Of a stretch of DNA of 64,000 nt, positions 11,952 to 21,671 are shown in pieces. The translations under genes were made by a program, and so were the position numbers. The notes beneath the pieces were generated by a model, which saw nothing but the letters and a program-made list of their open reading frames with translations, did not search any database and was not told the origin of the DNA. Every line of letters starts with the position of its first letter. The stretch's first letter is position 1. The DNA comes from Arthrobacter liuii (lineage in GTDB: Bacteria > Actinomycetota > Actinomycetes > Actinomycetales > Micrococcaceae): positions 342,539 to 406,538 of the forward strand of contig NZ_BMFW01000003.1 in the NCBI RefSeq assembly GCF_014639275.1, written 5' to 3'.

Positions 11952-11989
11952 CCGTCCGAGTTTACCCGCTGGAAAGGCACTGCCGCCGC

Positions 11990-13243
11990 ATGAGCGAACC
12001 ACAGCAGCTGCGGCGAAGGCTGTGGACCTTTGATGCCACGGCGATCGGATTGGGTTCCATGCTGGGCGCAGGCGTGTTTGTGGTCTTCGCGCAGGCCGCG
12101 GCGCTGGCCGGAAATTTGCTGGTCCTGTCCGTGGCGGTGGCGGGCATAGTGGCGTACTGCAACGCCGTGGCCTCTGCCGCCCTCGCCGCCAAATACCCCA
12201 CCAGCGGCGGGACCTACGTGTATGGCCGGATCCAGCTCGGCGAATGGCCGGGTTTCCTGGCCGGCTGGGGTTTCGTCACGGGGAAGACAGCCTCGTGCGC
12301 GGCCTTGGCCTTGACGTTCGGCAGTTACGTGGCGCGGGAGCATGCGGTCCCGGTGGCTGTGGCCGCCGTCGTGGCCCTCACCGGCGTCAACCTTCTGGCT
12401 ATTACCCGGACTGCCCTGCTGACGCGGATCCTGCTGTGCCTGGCCATGGCAACGCTGGTATTCGTTGCCATGGCCGCCGTGCTGGGCCCGCACCCGGCGA
12501 CCGGGTTGGCGGCCACGCCGGGCGGCGGCGCAGCCGGGGTCCTCCCTGCCGCCGGGCTGATGTTCTTCGCGTTTGCCGGTTATGCCCGGATCGCCACGCT
12601 GGGCGAAGAGGTCAGGGACCCGGCCCGCGCCATCCCGCGGGCCATTCTGGCAGCCTTGGCGGCAGCGTTCGCAATTTACCTGCTGCTGGCAGTGCTCCTG
12701 CTGGCACACCTCGGGAGTCGGCTTGCCGCCACCACCACTCCCCTGCTGGACGCCGTCCTGTACTCCCGGCTGGCCGCGGCTGCGCCGCTGGTGCAGGCGG
12801 GAGCCGCGGCCGCGTGCCTGGGTGCCCTCCTGGCACTTATCACGGGTGTGGGACGGACCACGCTGGCCATGGCAAGGGAACGCGATCTTCCGGGGCCGCT
12901 GGCGAAGGTGGGCGGAGCCCACACCGTTCCGTTCGTAGCGGAACTGGCCGTGGCCGCCGTCGTAATCCTGCTCCTGCTGACCGCCGACGTGATGACGGTG
13001 GTGGGTTTTTCAAGCTTCGGCGTGCTGGTTTACTACGCAATGGCGAACGCGTCCGCCTACACCCTCGCAGCGCACCCCGGCTACGCTCCCCGCTCGCTTA
13101 ACGCCGCGGGCTTCCTGGGGTGCGTGGTCCTGGCCTTCACCCTGCCGCCGGCGCCCGTCCTGACCATGGCGGCAGTCCTGGCGGCGGGGGTGGCAGGGCG
13201 GTGGCTGGTGCTGCGTGTCCGGCAGCACCAGCCACGGACGTAG
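11990..13243 (+). CDS. APC-superfamily amino-acid permease
   Basis: A 417-residue, highly hydrophobic protein with about 12 membrane segments. The first segment carries the unwound helix motif of APC transporters (DATAIGLGSMLGAGVFVVF), and the characteristic loop EEVRDPARAIPRAI is near the middle. The ATG at 11990 is chosen because it directly precedes MSEPQQLRRRLWTFDA; frames further upstream run through the palindrome and aspS leader. Its stop is only 9 bp from the hisS stop (convergent). Substrate is unknown; family members carry amino acids or polyamines. Confidence 0.85.
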   Translation: MSEPQQLRRRLWTFDATAIGLGSMLGAGVFVVFAQAAALAGNLLVLSVAVAGIVAYCNAVASAALAAKYPTSGGTYVYGRIQLGEWPGFLAGWGFVTGKTASCAALALTFGSYVAREHAVPVAVAAVVALTGVNLLAITRTALLTRILLCLAMATLVFVAMAAVLGPHPATGLAATPGGGAAGVLPAAGLMFFAFAGYARIATLGEEVRDPARAIPRAILAALAAAFAIYLLLAVLLLAHLGSRLAATTTPLLDAVLYSRLAAAAPLVQAGAAAACLGALLALITGVGRTTLAMARERDLPGPLAKVGGAHTVPFVAELAVAAVVILLLLTADVMTVVGFSSFGVLVYYAMANASAYTLAAHPGYAPRSLNAAGFLGCVVLAFTLPPAPVLTMAAVLAAGVAGRWLVLRVRQHQPRT

Positions 13244-13252
13244 GCGCCCGGA

Positions 13253-14623
13253 CTACACCGATGCCGCTGCGGGCGCCGTCGTTTCGACCTGGACTGTCAG
13301 GTCCTCCAGCGGCGGCATCCACGTTTCGGGGGCTGCCAGCACCTGTTCGCCGGTGCGGATGTCCTTGACCTGGTGGGTGCCGTCCTCGTCAGTGAACCAG
13401 ACAAAGGGGATTCCCCGCCGGTCAGCGAACTTGATCTGCTTGCCGAACTTTTCGGCCTTGGCCGCCACCTCGGTGGGAATCCCCCGGCTGCGCAGCAGGG
13501 CGGCAACGTCCTGGGCAGCGCCCCAGCTGTCGTCATGGTTCAGTGCCACCAGCACGGTGGTGGGAACGGACCGGGAAGCTTTGGCCAAATCCTGGCTCAG
13601 GATCCGGGACACCAGGCGGGTGACGCCGATGGAAAGTCCGACGCCAGGGAACTTGCGGTTGCCCTTCGACGCAAGGGCATCGTAACGGCCGCCGGAGCAA
13701 ATGGACCCCAGCTGTTCGTGCCCCACCAGGACGGTTTCGACCACGGTGCCGGTGTAGTAGTCAAGGCCGCGGGCGATGCTGAGGTCTGCGAGGACCTTGC
13801 CGGGAGCCCGCTGCACGGCGGCGTCGATGACCTGTTCCAGTTCGTCCAGGCCTTCGTCCAGAAGTTCATTGCCGACGCCCAAGGCCCGGACCTGGGCGAC
13901 GAAGGAGGTGTCGTCGGTGCGGATGGCCGCCAGCTGCAGGGCTTTGTCAGCCTGCTCATCGGAAGCGCCCAGCTCGGACTTCAGCAGTTCGGCCACCTTG
14001 GCGGGCCCAATCTTTTCGAGCTTGTCGATGCTGCGCAGCACGCCTGCGGTGTCGTCCAGGCCAATGCCGCGGTAAAAGCCTTCAGCCAGCTTGCGGTTGT
14101 TGATCCGGAGCCGGAAGTCGGGGATGGGCAGCGCGCTGAGCGCTTCTGCGATGACCAGCGCAATCTCGACGTCGTAACGGAACGGAAGCTCGCCGTCGCC
14201 CACCACATCGATGTCAGCCTGGGTGAACTCGCGCGCCCGGCCTTCCTGGGGCCGCTCGCCGCGCCACACCTTCTGGATCTGGTAGCGGCGGAACGGGAAG
14301 GCCAGGTAACCGGCGTTTTCCACGACGTAGCGGGCAAAGGGGACCGTCAGGTCAAAATGCAGGGCAAGCGCGTGGGGATCGGCCTTGCCCCCCTTGACGG
14401 GGTTTTCGCTCTCATCCTCCTGGAGCCGGCTGAGCCCATACACTTCCTTGTCGATCTCCCCCTTGCGGAGCAGCTGGCCAACAGTCTCCACGGCCCGCGT
14501 TTCGATCGAGGTAAAACCATGCAGTTCAAAGACCCGGCGCAGGGTATCGAGCACATGCAGCTCCACCAGCCGCTCCTCGGGAAGCCACTCGGGGAATCCG
14601 GACAGGGAGGCGGTGCGTGCCAT
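13253..14623 (-). CDS. hisS: Histidyl-tRNA synthetase
   Basis: Class II synthetase of 456 residues. The motif-2 region QKVWRGERPQEGRAREFTQADIDVVG and the histidine-binding motif GLDYYTGTVVE are both clear, and the C-terminal anticodon domain (PTTVLVALNHDDSWGAAQDVAALLRSRG) is complete. It starts with ATG at 14623, with an AAGGAGAA-type ribosome site just upstream. It is divergent from the cyclophilin gene; the shared 230-bp region holds a 9-bp dyad. Confidence 0.96.
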   Translation of the reverse strand: MARTASLSGFPEWLPEERLVELHVLDTLRRVFELHGFTSIETRAVETVGQLLRKGEIDKEVYGLSRLQEDESENPVKGGKADPHALALHFDLTVPFARYVVENAGYLAFPFRRYQIQKVWRGERPQEGRAREFTQADIDVVGDGELPFRYDVEIALVIAEALSALPIPDFRLRINNRKLAEGFYRGIGLDDTAGVLRSIDKLEKIGPAKVAELLKSELGASDEQADKALQLAAIRTDDTSFVAQVRALGVGNELLDEGLDELEQVIDAAVQRAPGKVLADLSIARGLDYYTGTVVETVLVGHEQLGSICSGGRYDALASKGNRKFPGVGLSIGVTRLVSRILSQDLAKASRSVPTTVLVALNHDDSWGAAQDVAALLRSRGIPTEVAAKAEKFGKQIKFADRRGIPFVWFTDEDGTHQVKDIRTGEQVLAAPETWMPPLEDLTVQVETTAPAAASV

Positions 14624-14714
14624 GGGGAAGGTTCTCCTTAGGGGGTGGATGGTGCGCCGAAGCTGCCGGCCCCACCCCTCAAGGGCGGCTTACGGCGGCA
14701 GTACAGCCAGCCAT

Positions 14715-14745
14715 GCATAAACTATGTGCGGCAGCCAGTTTATGC
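14715..14745. promoter_or_regulatory. Dyad in the hisS/cyclophilin divergent region
   Basis: GCATAAACT at 14715-14723 pairs with AGTTTATGC at 14737-14745 across 13 nt, giving a centre-to-centre distance of 22 bp, about two helical turns. It is AT-rich in a GC-rich region and about 92 bp upstream of hisS. It looks like an operator for a dimer or tetramer rather than a terminator. Confidence 0.4.
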
Positions 14746-14853
14746 GTCATCCGTGTGCATCTCTAATGCGGCGGACCTGCGTAGCCTGGCCCTTAATACC
14801 TGCGCCCTGCGGCCACCCGCCGGGCACCAGCAGCCCGACGATGAGGAGGACCC

Positions 14854-15672
14854 TTGGCGGCCAGTTCACGCAGTGCCCGCGAAACAAAACGGCGCATCCA
14901 GCAAATGGAAGCCAAGCGTGAGCTCCGGCGCGACCAGGAGAAACGGCGGAAGCGCGACAACCTCGTGGCCGCCGGTGCCGGGACCGCCGCCGTGGTGCTC
15001 GCCGTCGTCCTCCAACTCACCGCTTTCGCCGGAAACCCCACCGAAGCCGAATACGCTGCCGCCCAGGCCGGCCTGACGGAACCATCGGCCTCCGCAAGTG
15101 CCTCCGCCACACCGTCCGCAGCGGCAACCAACGGGCCGAACATTCCATCAGCGGACACAGCGGCCGGGAAGACGTTCACCGGCCAGCTGATGCTGAACGG
15201 CAGCCCGCTCGGCGTGGAGGTGGACGGGACGAAGGCCCCGCAGGCGGCCGCCGTCTTCAAGTCCCTCAGCGACGAAGGATACTTCAACGGCAAAACGTGC
15301 CACCGCCTGACCACCGCCGACAAGTTCGGCGTCCTGCAGTGCGGCTCACCCAAGGGCGACGGGCAGGGCGACCCGAACTACACATGGGGCCCGCTGGAAA
15401 ACACCCCGGCTGACAACATGTACCCAGCCGGCACCATCGCGGTGGCCCGCACCGGCAACAACGCGTACGGCAATGGAACGCAGTTCTTCATCGTCTACAA
15501 GGACACAGCCATTCCTGCAGACGCCGCCGGCGGCTATACGGTGGTGGGAAAGGTCACGTCCGGACTTGATGTCGTGACCAACATCGCTGCCACCGGCATC
15601 ACGCCAGGGGCCAGCGACACGGACGGCGCGCCGAAACAACCAGTCACGATAGACTCGTTTTCTCTGAAGTAG
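14854..15672 (+). CDS. Membrane-anchored cyclophilin-type peptidyl-prolyl isomerase
   Basis: A 272-residue protein with a basic N-tail (KRELRRDQEKRRKRDN), one membrane segment at about 38-56, a Ser/Ala/Thr linker, and an extracytoplasmic cyclophilin domain from about 105. Key motifs are YFNGKTCHRL (holding the catalytic Arg), GTIAVARTGN and GTQFFIVYK. The start is a TTG, supported by GAGGAGG a few nt upstream. It is divergent from hisS and followed by a DUF349 gene; the same ppi-hisS arrangement occurs in mycobacteria (recalled). The likely role is folding of exported proteins. Confidence 0.9.
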   Translation: MAASSRSARETKRRIQQMEAKRELRRDQEKRRKRDNLVAAGAGTAAVVLAVVLQLTAFAGNPTEAEYAAAQAGLTEPSASASASATPSAAATNGPNIPSADTAAGKTFTGQLMLNGSPLGVEVDGTKAPQAAAVFKSLSDEGYFNGKTCHRLTTADKFGVLQCGSPKGDGQGDPNYTWGPLENTPADNMYPAGTIAVARTGNNAYGNGTQFFIVYKDTAIPADAAGGYTVVGKVTSGLDVVTNIAATGITPGASDTDGAPKQPVTIDSFSLK

Positions 15673-15739
15673 GAAGCCGGGCCGGACAGGCAACGGTGCA
15701 GTACGTGAGTATTTCCCTCCAAGCGAAAGACTTTTAGCG

Positions 15740-17362
15740 GTGACAGACAGTCAGAAATCCGACGAAACAGCAACAGACCTGACCGAATCGGCGGCTCCGG
15801 CCGACGGTGAAGGCAGCGGAACTGATGCACATGCCGAGCAGTCACCTGTGACCCCGGAGACCGAGGCCCCGGAAACCGCGGCTCCCGAAGACGGGGCGGC
15901 CGAAGTAAGCGCTTTGAAAGGGGGCGCCGTGGAAGAGGGCACTGCCCAGGACGCTGGGGAGCAGGCCGGCGAAACCGCTGCCGCCGAGGCACCCGCTCCA
16001 GCCCCCGGGCCGCGCCCGTCTGCACCGTCCCCTGCCGCGTTCGCGTCGCGTCCCAAGCCCGCTGCTGCGGCTCCCGCCGCAGCACCCGTTCCGGCTGCGC
16101 CCAGCACGTCTGTCGCCGAGGCCTCCAAATGGGGCCGGGTGGAGGGGGACGGCCACGTCTACCTGAACATCGACGGCGGTGAGCACCCCGTGGGACAGTA
16201 CCCGGGTGTCAGCGGCGATGAGGCGCTGATCTACTTTGCGCGGAAATACGACGACGTCCTGGCCCAAATCGTGCTCCTGGAGCAGCGGGTCAGCTCCAAG
16301 GCCCCCAGCACCGACATGCAGAAGACGGTTACGCACCTGCGTGAACAGCTCGCCGAACGCAACATGGTGGGCGATCTTCGGGCAGCCGAGGCCCGGCTGG
16401 ACAAGCTGTCCGGGCAGATCACTGAGCTGGAGAAGACCGAAAAAGCCGAGCACGATGCCGTGCGCGCCTCTGAGCTCGCAGCACGCGAAGCCATTGTTGC
16501 CGAGGCAGAGGAGATTTCCGGCCAGGATCCCGCCCAGACACAGTGGAAGACCTCCAGCGCCAGGATGAACGAGCTCTTCGAGAACTGGAAGGCCGCGCAG
16601 AAGAGCGGCGTGCGGCTGGGCCGCAGCAACGAAGACGCGCTGTGGAAGCGGTTCAGGGCCGCCCGTACGGTCTTCGACCGTCATCGCCGGGCCTATTTCT
16701 CCCAGCTGGACAGCAACAACTCCGCGGCAAAGGCTGCCAAGGAAAAGCTGATTGCCGAGGCCGAGGCACTTTCCACGTCCACGGACTGGGGCTATGCCGC
16801 CGGCGAGTACCGACGGCTGATGGACCAGTGGAAGGCATCGCCGCGGGCCAGCCGCAAGGACGACGACGCACTGTGGGCACGGTTCCGCGCCGCCCAGGAC
16901 GTCTTCTTCACGTCCCGCCAGGCCGCCAACGACGAGATCGACCAGGAGTACGCCGCGAACCTCACGGTGAAGGAGGCCCTGCTGGCCGAAGCCAACGATA
17001 TCCTGCCCGTAAGAGACCTGGCAGCCGCCAAGAAGGCCCTGCAGTCAGTCCGCGACCGCTGGGAAGAAGCCGGCAAGGTGCCCCGCGCAGACATGGGCCG
17101 GATTGAGGCCGGGCTGCGGAAGGTGGAAGACGCCGTCCGCCATGCCGAGGAAGAGCAGTGGCAGCGGTCCAACCCGGAGCGCAAGGCTCGCACCAACAGT
17201 GCGTTGTCGCAGCTGGAGTCCGCCATCGCCGGACTCCAGGAAGACCTGGCCACGGCCGAAAAGACTGGCGATCAGCGCAAGATCAAGGCAGCCCAGGAAG
17301 CCCTTGAGGCACGCCAGGCCTGGCTCGACCAGATCCAGCGGTCTGCCAGCGAGCTGTCCTGA
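15740..17362 (+). CDS. DUF349 repeat protein
   Basis: A 540-residue protein starting at a GTG. Residues 1-125 are a low-complexity acidic and then Ala/Pro-rich region. From about 130 it is helical and built of DUF349 repeats with the recurring pattern LWxRFRAAxxxFxxxR (LWKRFRAARTVFDRHRR, LWARFRAAQDVFFTSRQ). The C-terminus is a coiled coil (NSALSQLESAIAGLQEDLATAEKTGDQRKIKAA). DUF349 proteins are thought to bind RNA or nucleoid components, but no enzyme activity is known. It lies 67 nt after the cyclophilin gene and is followed by a strong terminator. Confidence 0.88.
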   Translation: MTDSQKSDETATDLTESAAPADGEGSGTDAHAEQSPVTPETEAPETAAPEDGAAEVSALKGGAVEEGTAQDAGEQAGETAAAEAPAPAPGPRPSAPSPAAFASRPKPAAAAPAAAPVPAAPSTSVAEASKWGRVEGDGHVYLNIDGGEHPVGQYPGVSGDEALIYFARKYDDVLAQIVLLEQRVSSKAPSTDMQKTVTHLREQLAERNMVGDLRAAEARLDKLSGQITELEKTEKAEHDAVRASELAAREAIVAEAEEISGQDPAQTQWKTSSARMNELFENWKAAQKSGVRLGRSNEDALWKRFRAARTVFDRHRRAYFSQLDSNNSAAKAAKEKLIAEAEALSTSTDWGYAAGEYRRLMDQWKASPRASRKDDDALWARFRAAQDVFFTSRQAANDEIDQEYAANLTVKEALLAEANDILPVRDLAAAKKALQSVRDRWEEAGKVPRADMGRIEAGLRKVEDAVRHAEEEQWQRSNPERKARTNSALSQLESAIAGLQEDLATAEKTGDQRKIKAAQEALEARQAWLDQIQRSASELS

Positions 17363-17388
17363 CGCTCCTGCCCTGAACTGACAGGCAC

Positions 17389-17428
17389 AGGCCCGGTCCC
17401 GGTTATCCACATAACCGGGACCGGGCCT
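17389..17428 (+). terminator. Strong intrinsic terminator after the DUF349 gene
   Basis: An 18-bp nearly perfect stem (AGGCCCGGTCCCGGTTAT with its complement) closes a 4-nt CCAC loop and is followed by TTTGCCTGTT. It lies 27 bp after the DUF349 stop. Confidence 0.88.
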
Positions 17429-17463
17429 TTGCCTGTTAAAAGAGTGCGGGCAGGATTGCACGT

Positions 17464-18237
17464 ATGGCCTCACCTCCAACTGCTTCCGCCGCCGGCCCGC
17501 GCTGGGCACCGCGCAAAGCCTCTTCACCGCCGGGCTGCGAAGCAAACGGAGCGGAGGCTGCCACCCCGCCACGCTTTCCCGAACTGTACTCGCCCGGCAA
17601 GCCCTTCGCCGGTCCGGAACTCCAGTCCCTGGCAGCTGACGGGCTGCTGGCCCGCTTCCACCAACACGGCTACACCCTCCCCGGAACACCGGCGTCCCCT
17701 CAGCTGCGGGCACGGGCTGCCGCCGGAAATGTACCGGCAGCAATACGGCAACGCGTGGTAGCGGGCCGGATGACGGCGGCCTGGATCTACGGCTGCGCGG
17801 CGGAACCGGACAGGCTGGCCCTGCTGGTGGATGCAAAGAGGCGGGTGTCCAGCCTCCGGAACACGCGCGGATGCACGCTGCACGAGGTGAAGCTGGGGCC
17901 ATTCGATGTGATCAGCCTGGGCGGACTGATGGTTTCCAGTCCCTTGCGGACTGCACTTGATATCGCACTGCACGTTGAACCGGAGCGCGCCGTGCCCGCC
18001 CTCGCGGAATTGCTGGCCCGGCCGCAGCAGGACGTGAAACTGCGCCTCCTGGTGCGGGCCATTGAGGCAACTCCACGGATCCCGCACAAGCGGAACGCGC
18101 TGGAAAAACTTGCCCTGCTAGCTCCGGCGTTTGTTCCCGGTGGTGCGGTAGACGTCAAAAACCCCGTCGATCCTGCGGACGGCGCTCAGGACGTGGCTGA
18201 GGTACTTGGGATCCCCCATCTCGAAAGCGAACTTTGA
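17464..18237 (+). CDS. AbiEi-like antitoxin-family protein, convergently overlapping rel
   Basis: A 257-residue basic protein. The central part ([41 protein letters not shown]) resembles the DNA-binding/AbiEi_4 antitoxin-like proteins common in actinobacteria, where SPLRTALD is a typical signature (recalled, not searched). No partner toxin lies nearby, so a working type IV toxin-antitoxin pair is not supported. The last 40 codons lie on the opposite strand of the rel 3' end: the overlap is 120 bp (18118-18237), suggesting loss of an earlier stop codon. The start is uncertain; other in-frame starts lie downstream. Confidence 0.55.
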   Translation: MASPPTASAAGPRWAPRKASSPPGCEANGAEAATPPRFPELYSPGKPFAGPELQSLAADGLLARFHQHGYTLPGTPASPQLRARAAAGNVPAAIRQRVVAGRMTAAWIYGCAAEPDRLALLVDAKRRVSSLRNTRGCTLHEVKLGPFDVISLGGLMVSSPLRTALDIALHVEPERAVPALAELLARPQQDVKLRLLVRAIEATPRIPHKRNALEKLALLAPAFVPGGAVDVKNPVDPADGAQDVAEVLGIPHLESEL

Positions 18238-20508
18238 GATGGCCACCCGGTCCGTGGAGGTGTGGACGCTGGCCGCGAGGATATTGACGTGGTTGTCCGA
18301 CAGGACCCGCGTCACGTCCGAGAGCAGGGATTTGCGGTCCAGGGCTTCAACCTGGATTTCCACCAGGAAGACGCTTGACTGCGTCGGCGCCCAGTCCACG
18401 TCCACGATCCGGTCCGGCTGGTCCTTCAGGTCGGAGATGTTGGTGCAGTCGGTGCGGTGCACGGAGACACCGGACCCCCTGGTCACGAAGCCCAGGATAG
18501 GGTCCGGAGGAACAGGCGTGCAGCACCGGGCCAGCTTCACCCAGACATCGCCCACGCCGCGGACCACCACACCGGAGTCGGAGAAGCGGGCCTTGCTGAC
18601 CTGGGTGGGGATGCTGACCTCTTCGACGTCATCATCGGCGCTCTCGTTGCCGCCCAGGCTTTCGATGAGCTTCTCCATGACCGATTGGGCGGAAGTGTGC
18701 CCGTCGCCCACGCCGGCGTACAGGCCGGAGATGTCAGCGTACTTGAACTCCTCCGCCACTGCGGCCAGTGCCTCATGCGTCATCAGCCGCTGCAGCGGAA
18801 GGTTCTGTTTCCGCATGGCGCGGGTCAGCAACTCCTTGCCGCGGTCGATGGCTTCTTCCCGGCGTTCCTTGCTGAACCACTGGCGGATCTTGTTGCGCGC
18901 CCTGGCGCTCTTGACGAAGTGCTGCCAGTCCTGGCTGGGACCGGCCCCCTCGGCTTTGGAAGTGAATATTTCCACCCAGTCGCCATGGTTGAGTTCGCTG
19001 TTGAGCGGGACCAGTTTGCCGTTGACCCGGGCACCGATGGTGCGGTGGCCTACCTCCGTGTGCACGGCGTAGGCAAAATCCACCGGCGTTGATCCGGCAG
19101 GCAGCGCCATGACTTCGCCCTTGGGCGTAAAGACGAATACTTCCCGGGCGTTGATTTCGAAGCGCAACGAGTCCAGGAACTCGCCGGGGTCCGAGGTTTC
19201 CTGCTGCCAGTCCACCAGGGAGCGCAGCCAGCCCATGTCGCCGTCGCGGGGGCTTCCCGGACCCACGGCAGTGCGGTTGGGCTGGTCCTTGTATTTCCAG
19301 TGGGCCGCCACGCCGTACTCGGCCCGCCGGTGCATTTCGTGCGTGCGGATCTGGATTTCCACCGGCTTGCCACCCGGGCCGATGACGGTGGTGTGCAGGG
19401 ACTGGTACATGTTGAACTTAGGCATCGCGATGTAATCCTTGAACCTGCCAGGCAGGGGGTTCCAGCGCGAGTGCATGGTGCCCAGGGCCGCATAGCAGTC
19501 CCGGACGGAGTCCACCAGGACACGGACACCCATGAGGTCGTTGATGTCGTCGAAGTCCTTGTCGCGGACGATCATCTTCTGGTAGATCGAGTAGTAGTGC
19601 TTGGGCCGGCCGGTGATGGTGGCCTTGATCTTGGCGGCGCGCAGGTCCTCAGTGATCTGGTCGCGGATAACACCCAGGCTCTTTTCCCGCTCCGGCGTAC
19701 GGTCCCCCACCATCCGGACGATCTCTTCGTACACCTTGGGGTAAAGCGCCGCGAAGGACAGGTCCTCCAGCTCCCACTTGATGGTGTTCATGCCCAGGCG
19801 GTGGGCCAGCGGGGCGAAGATTTCCAGGGTCTCGCGGGCCTTGCGGGCAGAGGATTCAGCGGATACGAAGCGCCAGGTGCGTGCATTGTGCAGCCGGTCC
19901 GCCAGTTTGATCATCAGGACGCGGATGTCCTTGGCCATGGCCACGACCATTTTGCGGACCGTCTCCGACTGTGCGGCCTCGCCGAAGCTGACCTTGTCCA
20001 GTTTGGTCACACCGTCCACCAGCATGGCCACTTCCGGCCCGAAGTCCCGCTTCAGGTCCGCAAGGGTGTAAGGAGTGTCCTCTACCGTGTCGTGCAGCAG
20101 GGCTGCCGCCAGGGTGGTGCCGCTGAGGCCCAGTTCCGCGAGGATGGTGGCCACGGCCACCGGATGGGTGATGTACGGGTCACCGCTTTTGCGCTTCTGT
20201 CCGCGGTGGCTGCGCTCGGCTACGTCGAAGGCGCGCTGGATGAGGTCGAAGTCCTCTTTGGGATTGTTGGCACGGACGGTGCGGAGCAGCGGCTCAAGGA
20301 TGGGTGAGTATGTGGCGGCTCCGCGTCCGGTGAGGCGGGCAAGCCGGGACCGGGTGCGCTCCCTCCGGCCGGGAAACGTGGCACGTGATCCTGAGTTGTC
20401 AACAGGAACCAATGACCCCGGCCGCGCAGGGGATGCCGCACCGGCCTGTACACCGGCAGGATTCTTCTCTTCCTGTGCCGTTGGCGCCGACGCCGAACGT
20501 TCTTCCAA
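18118..20508 (-). CDS. rel: Bifunctional (p)ppGpp synthetase/hydrolase Rel
   Basis: Makes and degrades the stringent-response alarmone. Domains in order are an HD hydrolase ([11 protein letters not shown]), a synthetase ([25 protein letters not shown]), TGS ([26 protein letters not shown]) and a C-terminal ACT domain. The synthetase loop reads VRDKDFDD, the RxKD form typical of bifunctional enzymes. I prefer the TTG at 20508 because GAGGGG lies 7 nt before it, giving 796 residues; the tandem GTG codons at 20526/20523 have no good ribosome site but remain possible. It follows secF, as in mycobacteria. Confidence 0.95.
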   Translation of the reverse strand: MEERSASAPTAQEEKNPAGVQAGAASPARPGSLVPVDNSGSRATFPGRRERTRSRLARLTGRGAATYSPILEPLLRTVRANNPKEDFDLIQRAFDVAERSHRGQKRKSGDPYITHPVAVATILAELGLSGTTLAAALLHDTVEDTPYTLADLKRDFGPEVAMLVDGVTKLDKVSFGEAAQSETVRKMVVAMAKDIRVLMIKLADRLHNARTWRFVSAESSARKARETLEIFAPLAHRLGMNTIKWELEDLSFAALYPKVYEEIVRMVGDRTPEREKSLGVIRDQITEDLRAAKIKATITGRPKHYYSIYQKMIVRDKDFDDINDLMGVRVLVDSVRDCYAALGTMHSRWNPLPGRFKDYIAMPKFNMYQSLHTTVIGPGGKPVEIQIRTHEMHRRAEYGVAAHWKYKDQPNRTAVGPGSPRDGDMGWLRSLVDWQQETSDPGEFLDSLRFEINAREVFVFTPKGEVMALPAGSTPVDFAYAVHTEVGHRTIGARVNGKLVPLNSELNHGDWVEIFTSKAEGAGPSQDWQHFVKSARARNKIRQWFSKERREEAIDRGKELLTRAMRKQNLPLQRLMTHEALAAVAEEFKYADISGLYAGVGDGHTSAQSVMEKLIESLGGNESADDDVEEVSIPTQVSKARFSDSGVVVRGVGDVWVKLARCCTPVPPDPILGFVTRGSGVSVHRTDCTNISDLKDQPDRIVDVDWAPTQSSVFLVEIQVEALDRKSLLSDVTRVLSDNHVNILAASVHTSTDRVAISKFAFEMGDPKYLSHVLSAVRRIDGVFDVYRTTGNKRRS

Positions 20509-20586
20509 TGAAGCACCCCTCACCACCGATTTAATTACCCCAGTCTATTCCTCCGGGCAGCCACTTTTATAACCGGGCCCAACAGG

Positions 20587-20625
20587 CTAAGGCCGGGCAA
20601 CGCAAAATGCGTTGCCCGGCCTTAG
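20587..20625 (-). terminator. Terminator hairpin between secF and rel
   Basis: A perfect 18-bp stem (CTAAGGCCGGGCAACGCA with its complement) closes a 3-nt AAA loop, just after the secF stop on the minus strand. It would separate secDF transcription from rel. Confidence 0.75.
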
Positions 20626-20654
20626 CTGCAATTACAACTGCCTGCGGTTGCCGG

Positions 20655-21671
20655 TCAGGCTTTGGCCGGCGATGCCGGAACTGCCCGTTCTGCTGCCCCG
20701 GCCCGCCGCTGCTGTACACGCCTTGCCTGCTTGACCAGGTCCGGTTCTCCCTGCCGGAGCGCAGCATACAACGGAGCGGCCACGAAGATGGTCGCTGCGG
20801 TGCCGATGAGAATCCCGACGAACAAGGCCAGGGACAGGTCACGCAGGGTTCCCGCGCCCAGGAGGCCGGCACCGATGAAGAGGATGGCCCCCACGGGGAG
20901 GATGGCCACCATCATGGTGTTGATGGACCTCACCAGTGTCTGGTTGACCGCGAGGTTCACTTCCTCGCCGAAGGTCCGGCGCGTGGAGGCGTCGATTCCC
21001 GAAGTGTTCTCCCGGATCTTGTCGAAGACCACCACCGTGTCGTACAGCGAGTAGCTAAGGACGGTCAGGAATCCAATGATGGCTGACGGCGTGACCTCGA
21101 AATCGCTGAGGGCGTACACCCCGGCCGTGATGAACATGGTCACGGCCATGCCGGCAAGCGCCGACAAGGACATCTTCCAGGTGCGGAAGTACAGGGCCAT
21201 CAGCAGGGCCGCAAGCAGCACGAATACCACCAGGCCGATCAACGCCTGCTTGGTTACATCGGCACCCCAGGTGGGGCCGACGAACGTGGAGGTTACCTCG
21301 TTGTCGGTAACGCCGTAGGCGCCGGTGAGGCCCTGCTTGATCCGCAGGGTTTCGTCGTCGGTCAGCTTGTCAGTCTGGATGCGCATGGTATTGCCGGCAA
21401 CGTTTGCCACCCGCGGAATACTGCCCGCGACCACATCCGTCACGGCCTTCTCGCCGATGGTGGCATCCGTGGTTTTTACGTTCGAGACCGTGAATTCGGA
21501 ACCGCCGCGGAACTCGATGCCGAGGTTGAAGCCGCCCTTGGCCACCGGGATGATGATGGACAGGGCCACTCCCACCGCGGCAATGATGAACCAGAGTTTC
21601 CTTTTGCCGACGAAGTCGTAGGAGCGCTTGCCGGTGTAGAGCTCGTTGCCGAAAGTGGCGAAGCCTGACAT
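20655..21671 (-). CDS. secF: Protein-export membrane protein SecF
   Basis: The smaller RND-type subunit of SecDF, which uses the proton gradient to complete Sec export. The 338-residue product has an N-terminal membrane segment (KLWFIIAAVGVALSIIIPVAKGGFNLGIEFRGGSEF includes the conserved GIEFRGG), a periplasmic domain and five C-terminal membrane helices with YSLYDTVVVFDKIREN. The C-terminus is basic (QQRRAGAAERAVPASPAKA). Its ATG at 21671 overlaps the secD stop, so the pair is coupled. Confidence 0.96.
   Translation of the reverse strand: MSGFATFGNELYTGKRSYDFVGKRKLWFIIAAVGVALSIIIPVAKGGFNLGIEFRGGSEFTVSNVKTTDATIGEKAVTDVVAGSIPRVANVAGNTMRIQTDKLTDDETLRIKQGLTGAYGVTDNEVTSTFVGPTWGADVTKQALIGLVVFVLLAALLMALYFRTWKMSLSALAGMAVTMFITAGVYALSDFEVTPSAIIGFLTVLSYSLYDTVVVFDKIRENTSGIDASTRRTFGEEVNLAVNQTLVRSINTMMVAILPVGAILFIGAGLLGAGTLRDLSLALFVGILIGTAATIFVAAPLYAALRQGEPDLVKQARRVQQRRAGAAERAVPASPAKA

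Noticed and set aside
14624..14853. A T-box or attenuator leader for hisS
   Set aside because: No T-box core sequence, specifier loop or leader peptide with His codons was seen; only the dyad at 14715-14745 stands out.
17464..18237. Type IV toxin-antitoxin system around the AbiEi-like gene
   Set aside because: No AbiEii-type nucleotidyltransferase or other toxin lies beside it; rel and the DUF349 gene are housekeeping.
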